Part shown: positions 1-6,850 of the stretch, piece after piece
Position numbering within the stretch: the first letter of the stretch is position 1
How the letters are laid out: each line of letters opens with the position of its first letter
Assembly: GCA_050050115.1 (NCBI GenBank)
Contig: JASFUX010000038.1
Location: forward strand, 1-16,895
DNA: 16,895 nucleotides
Source: JASFUX01 sp050050115
GTDB taxonomy: Bacteria > Pseudomonadota > Alphaproteobacteria > Caulobacterales > Maricaulaceae
Direction of reading: 5' to 3'
Position numbers and translations under genes: made by a program
The notes under the pieces: model-generated
Seen by the model: only the letters and a program-made list of their open reading frames with translations
Told to the model about the DNA's origin: nothing
The model's database searches: none

Positions 1-1480
1 CTCGTCCGACCGGGAGTTCGACGGCAACAAGGTGCACCTGTCACTGACCGCCAACCCGTCCCACCTCGAGGCGGTCAATCCGGTCGTGCTCGGCAAGGCG
101 CGCGCCAAGCAGTCCTTCGACATGCGCGCGACGCCCAAGTGCGGGCGCGGGCGGGTGATGCCGCTTTTGCTGCATGGCGACGCGGCGTTCGCGGGGCAGG
201 GCGTGGTGGCCGAGTGCTTCGGCCTCTCGGGCCTCACCGGGCACCGCACCGGCGGCACCGTGCACTTCATCGTCAACAACCAGATCGGCTTTACGACGAG
301 CCCGCGGTTCTCCCGTTCCTCGCCGTACCCGTCCGACGTCGCCTTCATGGTGCAGGCGCCGATCTTTCATGTGAACGGCGACGATCCCGAGGCGGTCACC
401 TACGCCGCCAAGGTCGCCACGGAGTATCGCCAGAAGTTCGCCAAGGACGTGGTCCTCGACATGTTCTGCTATCGCCGCTTCGGCCACAACGAGGGCGACG
501 ATCCGAGCTTCACCCAGCCGGCGATGTACAAGGCGATCGCCGAGCAGGCGACCACCCGCGAGATCTACGAACAGCGCTTGATCGACGAGGGCGTCGTCAC
601 CGCGGAGGAGATCGAGGGCTGGATCAAGGAGTTCAACCAGTTTCTCGACGAGGAGTTCGACGCCGGCGAGGGCAAGTCGACCAAGCAGGATTGGCTCGAC
701 GGGCAATGGGCGGGCCTCGGCCTGCCGGACGACGATGATCGCAAAGGGCAAACGGCGGTCGCCGAAGCGGACTTGAAGCGCCTCGGCCGCGCGATGACCG
801 AGGTGCCCAAGCTGATCGCGATCCACAAAACGCTCGCCCGGATCATCGATCGGCGTCGCGAAGTGATCGATGCGGGCGAGGGGATCGACTGGGCGACGGC
901 CGAGCATCTGGCGTTCGCCACGCTGCTCGACGAGGGCTTCCCGGTTCGCCTGTCGGGTCAGGACTCCGGACGCGGCACCTTCTCCCAGCGCCATTCGCAC
1001 ATCATCGATCAAACGACGGAAAAGCGCTGGACCCTGCTCAATCACTTGAGGAAAGGCCAGGCGAAGTACGAGGTCATCGACTCGATGCTCTCGGAGTTCG
1101 CGGTTCTCGGCTTCGAGTACGGCTACTCGCTCGCCGACCCCAATACGCTGGTGCTCTGGGAAGCGCAGTTCGGCGACTTCGCCAACGGCGCCCAGGTGAT
1201 GGTCGACCAGTTCATCTCGTCGGGCGAGCGCAAGTGGCTGAGGATGTCCGGCCTCGTGCTGCTGCTGCCGCACGGCTACGAAGGGCAGGGGCCCGAACAC
1301 TCCTCGGCGCGGCTTGAGCGCTATCTGCAGCTCTGCGCGGAAGACAATATGCAGGTGGCGAACTGCTCGACGCCGGCGAATTACTTCCACATCCTGCGCC
1401 GTCAGATACACCGCGACTTCCGGAAACCGCTGGTGCTGATGACGCCGAAGTCGCTCTTGCGGCACAAGCGCTGCGTGTAG
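1..1480 (+). CDS. sucA: 2-oxoglutarate dehydrogenase E1 component, N-terminal/central part (5' end outside window; ends at premature in-frame TAG)
   Basis: E1 is the thiamine-diphosphate decarboxylase of the 2-oxoglutarate dehydrogenase complex. It oxidatively decarboxylates 2-oxoglutarate and transfers the succinyl group to the E2 lipoyl arm in the cytoplasm. The frame is open from base 2, so the true start lies upstream of the window. Visible family landmarks are SSDREFDGNKVHLSLTANPS near the edge; the ThDP/Mg motif that begins GDAAFAGQG (about base 178) and ends at an NN pair in IVNNQIGF (about 274); HVNGDDPEAV; RRFGHNEGDDP (about base 473); and PHGYEGQGPEHSS with NCSTPANYFH in the later transketolase-like region. 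The reading frame stops at TAG 1478-1480, right after LLRHKRC. Family members continue for another 160 or so residues, and that missing part is encoded in the same frame immediately downstream. About 492 residues are visible here. As written, the product would lack the C-terminal domain and is probably non-functional. Identification is very secure; functionality is not. Confidence 0.95.
   Translation, partial: SSDREFDGNKVHLSLTANPSHLEAVNPVVLGKARAKQSFDMRATPKCGRGRVMPLLLHGDAAFAGQGVVAECFGLSGLTGHRTGGTVHFIVNNQIGFTTSPRFSRSSPYPSDVAFMVQAPIFHVNGDDPEAVTYAAKVATEYRQKFAKDVVLDMFCYRRFGHNEGDDPSFTQPAMYKAIAEQATTREIYEQRLIDEGVVTAEEIEGWIKEFNQFLDEEFDAGEGKSTKQDWLDGQWAGLGLPDDDDRKGQTAVAEADLKRLGRAMTEVPKLIAIHKTLARIIDRRREVIDAGEGIDWATAEHLAFATLLDEGFPVRLSGQDSGRGTFSQRHSHIIDQTTEKRWTLLNHLRKGQAKYEVIDSMLSEFAVLGFEYGYSLADPNTLVLWEAQFGDFANGAQVMVDQFISSGERKWLRMSGLVLLLPHGYEGQGPEHSSARLERYLQLCAEDNMQVANCSTPANYFHILRRQIHRDFRKPLVLMTPKSLLRHKRCV
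1478..1480 (+). other. sucA: In-frame TAG interrupting sucA
   Basis: The codons read ...cgc tgc gtg TAG cgc ctg acg gac atg..., giving KRCV-stop-RLTDM. Many E1 proteins have a serine here (RCVS-RL), and TCG to TAG is a single C-to-A change. No frameshift accompanies it, and the sequence after it is intact E1. TAG also ends several ordinary genes in this window: the lipoprotein at 3945, the acidic-tail gene, the TonB-domain gene, the DivL-like gene and the ferredoxin. Genome-wide reassignment of amber is therefore unlikely. The options are a real nonsense mutation, a sequencing or assembly error, or local readthrough. Confidence 0.9.
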
Positions 1481-1492
1481 CGCCTGACGGAC

Positions 1493-1978
1493 ATGGCCGA
1501 GGGCTCTTCGTTCCACCGGGTGCTGTGGGACGACGCCGACGAGCTGTCGCCGATCTGGAGCAACGGCCATCGGCTGACGGAGACCAAGCTCAGGCCCGAC
1601 GAAGAGATCAAGCGCGTCGTGCTCTGCTCGGGCAAGGTCTACTACGACCTGCTTGAAGAGCGCGAAAAGCGCGGGATCGACGATGTCTATCTCCTGCGGG
1701 TCGAGCAGTTCTATCCGTTCCCCGCCAAGTCGCTCATCTCCGAGCTTTCCCGGTTCAAGCAGGCCGAGATGGTCTGGTGCCAGGAGGAGCCGAAGAACAT
1801 GGGCGCCTGGTTCATGATGGAGCCGAACCTCGAGTGGGTGCTCGACCGGATCGAGGCCGAGCACGGCCGCGCCCGGTACGCCGGCCGGCCCGCGACCGCC
1901 TCGACGGCCACCGGCTCGATGTCCAAGCATCGCGCCGAGGTCGCGTCGATTATGGATGAAGCCTTGACCTTCTCATGA
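1493..1978 (+). CDS. sucA: 2-oxoglutarate dehydrogenase E1 component, C-terminal fragment downstream of the premature TAG
   Basis: This is the C-terminal domain of the same E1 protein, in the same frame as the upstream part. Homologous sequence resumes at 1481, directly after the TAG, and the first ATG is at 1493. Recognisable E1 C-terminal text includes GSSFHRVLWDDA, the RVVLCSGKVYYDL strand-loop, VEQFYPFP, and WCQEEPKNMGAW followed by RPATASTATGS, all typical of the end of SucA. There is no convincing ribosome binding site in front of 1493, and the domain has no known independent role, so separate translation is not expected to rescue function. The stop is TGA at 1976-1978. odhB begins 75 bases later and is probably co-transcribed. 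If the TAG is a sequencing error, this is simply the end of one intact sucA gene. Confidence 0.85.
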   Translation: MAEGSSFHRVLWDDADELSPIWSNGHRLTETKLRPDEEIKRVVLCSGKVYYDLLEEREKRGIDDVYLLRVEQFYPFPAKSLISELSRFKQAEMVWCQEEPKNMGAWFMMEPNLEWVLDRIEAEHGRARYAGRPATASTATGSMSKHRAEVASIMDEALTFS

Positions 1979-2053
1979 GACGATGAACAAAGCCGTCTTG
2001 AGTCCCCCAAGCCACACGTCCCTTGAAGGGAAGTCCCCCAGGAGCCGTTCGCA

Positions 2054-3610
2054 ATGACCGACATCGTCGTTCCCACCTTGGGAGAGTCCGTCACCGAGGC
2101 GACCGTGGGCAAATGGCTCAAGCAGCCGGGCGACGCGGTCGCCAAGGACGATCCGGTGGTCGAGCTGGAGACCGACAAGGTCACCATCGAAGCGCCCGCG
2201 CCCGAAGACGGCGTCATGTCCGAGATCGTCGCGCCTGAAGGCGCGACGGTGGAGATCGGCGCGCTTCTGGGCCGCATTGAGAACGGCGCGGTGAACGGCG
2301 CGGCCAAGCCGAAGGCTCAAGCGGCCGCAGCGCCCGCCGCTCAGAAGGCCGAGGAGAAATCAGAAGCCAAGCCCGCGCCCAAGGCTGACGCGGGCGGCGA
2401 CCTCGTCGACGTCACGCTCCCCGCCATGGGCGAGTCGGTGACCGAGGGCACGGTCGGAGAATGGCGCATCGCGCCGGGCGAGGCGGTGTCCCAGGACGAC
2501 CCGTTGGTCGAGATCGAGACCGACAAGGTCGCCGTAGAAGTGCCGTCTCCGGTCGACGGCGTGCTTGAGGAGCAGCTGGTCGAACAGGGCGCGACCGTCG
2601 AGGTGGGCGCGCTGATCGCCCGCGTCCGCGCCGGCGCTCAAGCTTCCGCGGCCCCCGTGAAGGCCGAGCCCGCGCCGTCCCGCGCGCCGGCGGCGGCCTC
2701 TGCGGTCGTGATGCCCGCCGCGCAGCGGGTCGTCGATGAAAACGGTCTCGATCCGTCGACCATCGAGGGCACGGGCCGCGGCGGACGGATCCTGAAGGCC
2801 GACGCGCTCGCCGCGCTTGAAGCCCGTGACGCGGGCGGGCAGGGCGCTCCGGCGAGCGGAGGCGCGTCCGTGCCGGCCGAAGCCCGCAGCCAGGAGCTGC
2901 GTGCGCTCGAGCCGCGCGAGGAGCGCGTGCCGATGTCGCGGCTCCGCAAGACCATCGCGCGGCGGCTGAAAGAAGCGCAGAACACCGCGGCGATGCTCAC
3001 CACCTTCAACGAAGCGGACATGTCCGCGATCATGGAGGTGCGCAAGAAGTACAAGGACCTGTTCGACAAGAAGCACGGCATCAAGCTCGGCTTCATGAGC
3101 TTCTTCGTCTCTGCGGCCGTGCAGGCCTTGAAGGACATTCCGGCGGTCAACGCCGAGATCGACGGCGAGTCGATCATCTACAAGAACTACTACGACATCG
3201 GCATCGCGGTCGGGACCGACAAAGGCCTCGTCGTGCCGGTGGTCCGCGACGCCGACCAGATGAGCCTCGGCGAGGTCGAGCTGGCGATCGCCGAGCTCGG
3301 GACCAAGGCGCGCGACGGCAAGCTGACGATCGACGACATGCAGGGCGCGACCTTCACCATCTCGAACGGCGGGGTCTACGGCTCGCTGATGTCGACGCCG
3401 ATCCTGAATGCGCCGCAGTCGGGCATCCTCGGCATGCACAAGATCCAGGAGCGGCCCATGGTGGTCGACGGCCAAGTCGTCGCCCGGCCGATGATGTATC
3501 TGGCGCTCTCCTACGATCACCGCATCGTCGACGGCAAAGAAGCGGTGACCTTCCTGGTCCGGATGAAAGAGCTGCTCGAAGATCCTGAGCGGCTGCTGCT
3601 GGATCTTTAA
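2054..3610 (+). CDS. odhB: Dihydrolipoyllysine-residue succinyltransferase, E2 of 2-oxoglutarate dehydrogenase, with two lipoyl domains
   Basis: E2 forms the core of the 2-oxoglutarate dehydrogenase complex. Its swinging lipoyl arms carry the succinyl group from E1 to CoA and are re-oxidised by E3 (lpd, further downstream). The 518-residue product has a first lipoyl domain (about 1-77) with ETDKV and lipoyl Lys42. An Ala/Lys/Pro linker follows, then a second lipoyl domain (about 117-193) with ETDKV and Lys158. After another Ala/Pro linker come the peripheral subunit-binding domain (about 219-254, ending GRGGRILKADALAAL) and the acyltransferase catalytic domain (about 290-518) with YDHRIVDG, His489 and Asp493. 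The start is supported by AGGAG at 2040-2044, nine bases before the ATG. Most proteobacterial SucB proteins are near 400 residues with one lipoyl domain, and the extra domain explains the greater length. The position directly after sucA favours 2-oxoglutarate rather than pyruvate or branched-chain substrates. Confidence 0.96.
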   Translation: MTDIVVPTLGESVTEATVGKWLKQPGDAVAKDDPVVELETDKVTIEAPAPEDGVMSEIVAPEGATVEIGALLGRIENGAVNGAAKPKAQAAAAPAAQKAEEKSEAKPAPKADAGGDLVDVTLPAMGESVTEGTVGEWRIAPGEAVSQDDPLVEIETDKVAVEVPSPVDGVLEEQLVEQGATVEVGALIARVRAGAQASAAPVKAEPAPSRAPAAASAVVMPAAQRVVDENGLDPSTIEGTGRGGRILKADALAALEARDAGGQGAPASGGASVPAEARSQELRALEPREERVPMSRLRKTIARRLKEAQNTAAMLTTFNEADMSAIMEVRKKYKDLFDKKHGIKLGFMSFFVSAAVQALKDIPAVNAEIDGESIIYKNYYDIGIAVGTDKGLVVPVVRDADQMSLGEVELAIAELGTKARDGKLTIDDMQGATFTISNGGVYGSLMSTPILNAPQSGILGMHKIQERPMVVDGQVVARPMMYLALSYDHRIVDGKEAVTFLVRMKELLEDPERLLLDL

Positions 3611-3944
3611 GGCTCGGACTCGCGCCGCCGCTTCGGCGAACCGCGTCCGCCCCGAACGGGCTTGTTGTGCTCCGCAGCCTGAATGTCGCGCTGCTGACAA
3701 TGACAGTTTTCGCTGATCCTTCACTGGAGCGCCGCAGCCGTTTGGCTATACTGCAGCAGCTCAGCTCGCCTGGAGCGCGGGGCAAGGGTGACGAAAGGGG
3801 GGGATTTGCGGTGAGCTTTTGGCGCCCGGTCGCTCGCGCGATCGCCCTTGCGAACGGCGATCAGGACACTTGCGACGTCTTCACGTCGGACACTCTGAAA
3901 TTCGAGCGGTTCTGAACCGCCACAACTCACCTTGGGGCCAGGCC
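3611..3944. other. Intergenic stretch without a convincing gene
   Basis: These 334 bases lie between odhB and the next lipoprotein gene. A short perfect hairpin (CGCCG-CTT-CGGCG, 3626-3638) follows the odhB stop but has no T-run, so it is at best a weak termination signal. TATACT at 3747-3752 resembles a -10 element, but no good -35 lies 16-18 bases upstream. An 82-codon open frame starting at 3667 has no recognisable domain and is probably not a gene. A promoter for the downstream lipoprotein is expected here but cannot be fixed. Confidence 0.5.
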
Positions 3945-4676
3945 ATGACGACACGATCAACAAACGTAATTGCAGCCGCAGTCCTCTCGGGAATGCTCGC
4001 TGCCGGCTGCACGAGCGTGTCCGCATGGACCGAGTACGACGCCGACGCGGAGGAAGCGATGTTCCTGATCGTCGCTGACGACCTGCATGTCGGCGACGAT
4101 GAAAGCGCCAGCTTTTCCTTCGAGAGGGTGGACCTCGGCGCTTTGGCGTTCGAGGGGGGCGTGGTCTCGATCGGATTTGATCGGCTGGTCGATGGAGGAG
4201 GCTTCGGACCCCGTCTGTCTATCGACTCCGACGAGCTGATGCGGCCGGAGCAGATGCAGATGCGCAATCGCAGGTACGCGGCCAAGATCGCGACGGCGGG
4301 CGACTATGCGCTGATGTTTCGTCGCGACGTGTTCTACGATGTCGATGACAACGACATCGATGACGCAGAGGAAACTACGCAGACGGCATGTTTTGCCGGA
4401 AAATCTGCTGTGTTCCGGCTTGAACCCGGCCGGATCAACGTCATCGTTCTGGAGCCGGAGGGCCCGGCGACTTCGTTCGATCGCGACGCGATGCGCGCGA
4501 GGGTTGCCGACGTGCTGGCTCAGTACCCAAACCTGGCCGCACCGTCCGAGTTCGCTGAGCTGGTCGGGACCATCACGTTCGAGCGCGAGCGGCACTGGAC
4601 CGGCTCGCTGACGTGCTGGGGCGCGGACGACGCCTTCACGATCATCGACGACGGCGTTCCAGCGACGCCGGGCTAG
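3945..4676 (+). CDS. Hypothetical lipoprotein
   Basis: I do not recognise the family. The 243-residue product starts with a basic n-region (MTTRSTNVI), a short hydrophobic stretch and a lipobox LAAGC with Cys22. It should be exported, lipidated and membrane-anchored, probably in the outer membrane or facing the periplasm. The frame is open further upstream to 3819, but the ATG at 3945 puts the signal peptide at the N-terminus and has an AGG three bases before it. The mature part is acidic and beta-rich in appearance. It contains an Asp-rich stretch at residues 132-143 (DVDDNDIDDAEE) that could bind a metal but does not match a canonical EF-hand loop. Two further cysteines (149 and 224) could form a disulfide. 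It stands alone between odhB and the acidic-tail membrane gene, with 245 bases to the latter. Function unknown; it looks like a real gene because of the signal peptide and lipobox. Confidence 0.8.
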   Translation: MTTRSTNVIAAAVLSGMLAAGCTSVSAWTEYDADAEEAMFLIVADDLHVGDDESASFSFERVDLGALAFEGGVVSIGFDRLVDGGGFGPRLSIDSDELMRPEQMQMRNRRYAAKIATAGDYALMFRRDVFYDVDDNDIDDAEETTQTACFAGKSAVFRLEPGRINVIVLEPEGPATSFDRDAMRARVADVLAQYPNLAAPSEFAELVGTITFERERHWTGSLTCWGADDAFTIIDDGVPATPG

Positions 4677-4921
4677 GCGAGATCGAGCGCGCTCGCGCAA
4701 TAGGGGGCTGCACGGCGCCCCATCGCTGGAACGGCCTGCGACCCGCCGCGCAACCTCTGGACATTCGGGACTTTTCGCGCAACGGGCGAATTCGAGGCGT
4801 TCCGCGCCTGAAGAGCTGGTTCGCCTGCGACCGCCCCGACCGCCGATTACCTCTCGGCCTTCATCCGCTAATCGTATAAGACCGCCGGTTGAGGGGGAGT
4901 AACGATCACGCGGGGAAAAAG

Positions 4922-5818
4922 ATGAAGCGAGTGATCGGGGGCTTGTTCGGATTGATAGCATTGGCGGTCTACGCCGCCGCTGCGTCAGAGTTGGGCGTCA
5001 CGTTCCTCGAGCAGGACCTGCGCGCGCAGTATTTGCCTGAATCGCCATACGTCGAGGCGGCGCTCTATTGGCTGGCGCAGACGCCGATCGTGTGGGGGGA
5101 GAGCCCGGAGTTTTGGCGCACGCCGCTGATGGGCGCGGCGCTCGGCGCGGGCGTCGTGGGAGGATTCTTCCTCGTTTTCGGCGCACGCGTCGCCGCGGTG
5201 TTCCTGTGGCTGGCGTTTCTGCTGCTGGGCGGCGTCTTCATCGGCCACGACGTCGTCATGGCGAAGGCCTACGAGACCGAGCCGCCGCTGATGCTCATGC
5301 TCGGCGCCGGCGCGCTCGCCGTGAGCTTCGTGTTCGCGCTGATCGGCCAGGCGGCGACCAATAGGGAAGACGACTATGACGTTGGCCCGCCGCTGTCGGA
5401 CGCCTACGCGGCGCCCGCCGCCGCTGCACCGGTCGCTGCAGCGCCCGCGCCCGAACCCGCGCCGGCTCCGGCGCCTCGACCGCGGCCCGCGCCGCCGCCT
5501 CCGCCCGAGCCCGAACCCGAACCGGTGATGACGTCAGAGCCGGCCGAGGAGGGCTCAGACCGTCCGATCGAAGAACTTGAAGTCGCCGACGCCGAGGTGG
5601 TCGATCCCGACGACCACGCCGATGACGACTACGACGAGGATGACTTCGACGAAGACGACGATGCCGAGGACCTCGAAGACGACGCAGAAGACGAGTCCGA
5701 TGAGGATGAAGACGAAGAAGACCTCGAGGACGACGACGAAGATGAAGACGAGTACGACGACGAGGAGGGGGACGATGAGGACGAATACGAAGAAGAGGAC
5801 GACGAAGAACGGACTTAG
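4922..5818 (+). CDS. Membrane protein with Pro/Ala-rich linker and long Asp/Glu-rich tail
   Basis: I do not recognise the family. The 298-residue product appears to have four membrane segments (about residues 4-22, 68-87, 89-107 and 122-142). A Pro/Ala linker with Glu-Pro repeats (about 162-202) follows, and then a tail of roughly 90 residues that is almost entirely Asp and Glu (about 206-298). With four helices both ends should lie on the same side, and the basic MKR start suggests the cytoplasm, so the polyanionic tail is probably cytoplasmic. The ATG at 4922 is preceded by GGGG at 4912-4915. An in-frame TTG at 4889 would add 11 polar residues before the first helix and is less likely. The small membrane gene at 5836 starts 17 bases after the stop, so the two are likely co-transcribed. 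The tail could mimic nucleic acid or bind cations or basic proteins, which is inference only. Confidence 0.8.
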   Translation: MKRVIGGLFGLIALAVYAAAASELGVTFLEQDLRAQYLPESPYVEAALYWLAQTPIVWGESPEFWRTPLMGAALGAGVVGGFFLVFGARVAAVFLWLAFLLLGGVFIGHDVVMAKAYETEPPLMLMLGAGALAVSFVFALIGQAATNREDDYDVGPPLSDAYAAPAAAAPVAAAPAPEPAPAPAPRPRPAPPPPPEPEPEPVMTSEPAEEGSDRPIEELEVADAEVVDPDDHADDDYDEDDFDEDDDAEDLEDDAEDESDEDEDEEDLEDDDEDEDEYDDEEGDDEDEYEEEDDEERT

Positions 5819-5835
5819 GGCCGAGTGAGGGGGCG

Positions 5836-6246
5836 ATGAGACTCCTGCGCCTCGTCGCGGCGATCCTGCTTCTGGGCTATGTCGCGCTGAACGCGGTCAC
5901 CGTAGGCGCTTTCGCCGCGTTTAAGCTCGGCTTTTCCATTCCGCTGGCGTTCCCGATTGAAGTGTTCGACCTGATGGCGGCGACGAGCTGGGCGCAGCTC
6001 GGTTTGATCGCGGTCATCGCCGCGCTCTATCTGATCGTCTCGATCAAGCTGATGCGGCGCGCGAAGGCGTTCGTCTTCTGGGCGGTCGCCTTCGTGCTCG
6101 ATGTCGGCAACCTCCTATGGAACCGATCGAACGAAGCGTATCAAGCGGTCTCCGACGCCGGCCCGAATGCGGACTACGCGATCGTCATGGTCAACCTTGT
6201 GATCGGCGCGCTCATCCTCTGGCTCGGCCGCACGCATCTTGATTGA
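5836..6246 (+). CDS. Small four-helix membrane protein, unknown function
   Basis: The 136-residue protein is mostly hydrophobic, with probable membrane helices at about residues 4-29, 53-72, 77-95 and 113-131. A basic loop (KLMRRAK, 71-77) separates helices two and three. No catalytic motif or family signature is recognisable. The start is supported by a purine-rich GAGGGGG just upstream of the ATG. It lies 17 bases behind the acidic-tail membrane gene and probably forms a two-gene unit with it, so the two products may act together in the inner membrane. Its stop codon sits at the edge of a hairpin shared with the convergent Rrf2 gene. Confidence 0.78.
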   Translation: MRLLRLVAAILLLGYVALNAVTVGAFAAFKLGFSIPLAFPIEVFDLMAATSWAQLGLIAVIAALYLIVSIKLMRRAKAFVFWAVAFVLDVGNLLWNRSNEAYQAVSDAGPNADYAIVMVNLVIGALILWLGRTHLD

Positions 6247-6265
6247 GACGGCGGACCGTCGTCTC
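6245..6265. terminator. Hairpin between convergent genes, possible bidirectional terminator
   Basis: A nine-pair stem (GAGACGGCG pairing with CGTCGTCTC, one G-U pair) with a three-base loop fills the short gap between the convergent membrane-protein and Rrf2 genes. It overlaps both TGA stop codons. There is no T-run on either side, so intrinsic termination is uncertain, but the placement is what a shared 3'-end structure would show. Confidence 0.5.
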
Positions 6266-6752
6266 ACCGCGCCGCAGTCTCAAGCCACGCCGTGAACCGT
6301 TTGATCTTCGCCGCTGAAAAGCTCTTGGCGGCGTCTTCGACCATTTCTGCGATCGTCACGGCGTTGAGCGCGTCGCGCCATGCAGTCTCCGCAGCGAGAA
6401 AGCTCCTGGCGATCCCGCACATGCGCTTGCATTCAGCCGGCGTCGCGCCGACGGGACCGCGCTTTCGGATGTCCTGACAGCGGAACGCCGGCTGAGATCC
6501 TTCGATCGCGCGCGCAACGTCCCACAGCGTGATCTCTGAGGCTGGCCGCGCCAGGCGATAGCCGCCGGCCGGTCCGCGCGAGGCCTCGATCACGTCGGCG
6601 CGTGAGAGCGCCTGCAGATGCTTGGCCAGATACGCCGGCGGCACCTCGTGAAACTCCGCGAGTTGCAGACCCGACAGCGATACGCCGTCAGGCAGCGCCG
6701 CGAGCAGCGCGCAGACATGCGCGCCCCATTCCACGCCTTCGCTCAATCGCAC
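6264..6752 (-). CDS. Rrf2-family transcriptional regulator with three cysteines
   Basis: Rrf2 proteins (IscR, NsrR, RirA, CymR types) are small winged-helix regulators, many of which sense iron-sulfur status, nitric oxide or redox state through a cluster held by three cysteines. The N-terminal winged-helix DNA-binding region ends in a wing with GPAGGYRLARP. The dimerisation helix region contains one Cys in FRCQDIRKRG and two in ECKRMCGIA, spaced C-X15-C-X3-C, which differs from the C-X5-C-X5-C of IscR. The start is chosen as GTG at 6752, because AAGGAG lies nine bases upstream and the product then begins MRLSEGVEW, as usual for the family. An ATG at 6761 would add three residues, but its Shine-Dalgarno would directly abut the start. 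It is transcribed away from the FAD oxidoreductase gene across a shared control region, so it likely regulates that gene and itself. Confidence 0.9.
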   Translation of the reverse strand: MRLSEGVEWGAHVCALLAALPDGVSLSGLQLAEFHEVPPAYLAKHLQALSRADVIEASRGPAGGYRLARPASEITLWDVARAIEGSQPAFRCQDIRKRGPVGATPAECKRMCGIARSFLAAETAWRDALNAVTIAEMVEDAAKSFSAAKIKRFTAWLETAAR

Positions 6753-6796
6753 CGGTCGCATCTCCTTAGATCAAATGTCGCGGCATTTTCTATTGC

Positions 6797-6838
6797 GGAC
6801 ATATCATATCTGAATTAAACGGACAAAATATATCCGAA
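6797..6838. promoter_or_regulatory. Two 18-bp direct repeats in the rrf2/oxidoreductase divergent promoter, candidate Rrf2 operator
   Basis: GGACATATCATATCTGAA (6797-6814) and GGACAAAATATATCCGAA (6821-6838) match at 14 of 18 positions and start 24 bases apart. The second copy is also an imperfect palindrome (GGACAAAATATATCC). They lie in a sharply AT-rich segment between the divergent starts, close to the oxidoreductase start at 6851, where a bound repressor would block transcription or translation start-up. Assignment to the neighbouring Rrf2 protein is inferred from position. Confidence 0.55.
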
Positions 6839-6850
6839 ATGGAGAGCGCC

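Noticed and set aside
41..1930. 629-codon open frame on the minus strand opposite sucA
   Set aside because: It lies wholly antisense to strongly conserved E1 sequence, reads as His/Arg/Leu-rich low-information protein, and is a normal by-product of high GC third positions.
2360..3724. 454-codon open frame on the minus strand opposite odhB
   Set aside because: Antisense shadow of the E2 gene with no recognisable domain.
3667..3915. 82-codon frame after odhB
   Set aside because: No domain, no good ribosome binding site and no membrane or signal features; treated as part of the intergenic stretch.
4613..4879. 88-codon frame overlapping the end of the lipoprotein gene
   Set aside because: Overlaps the end of the lipoprotein gene in another frame and has an Arg/Pro-rich composition typical of shadows.
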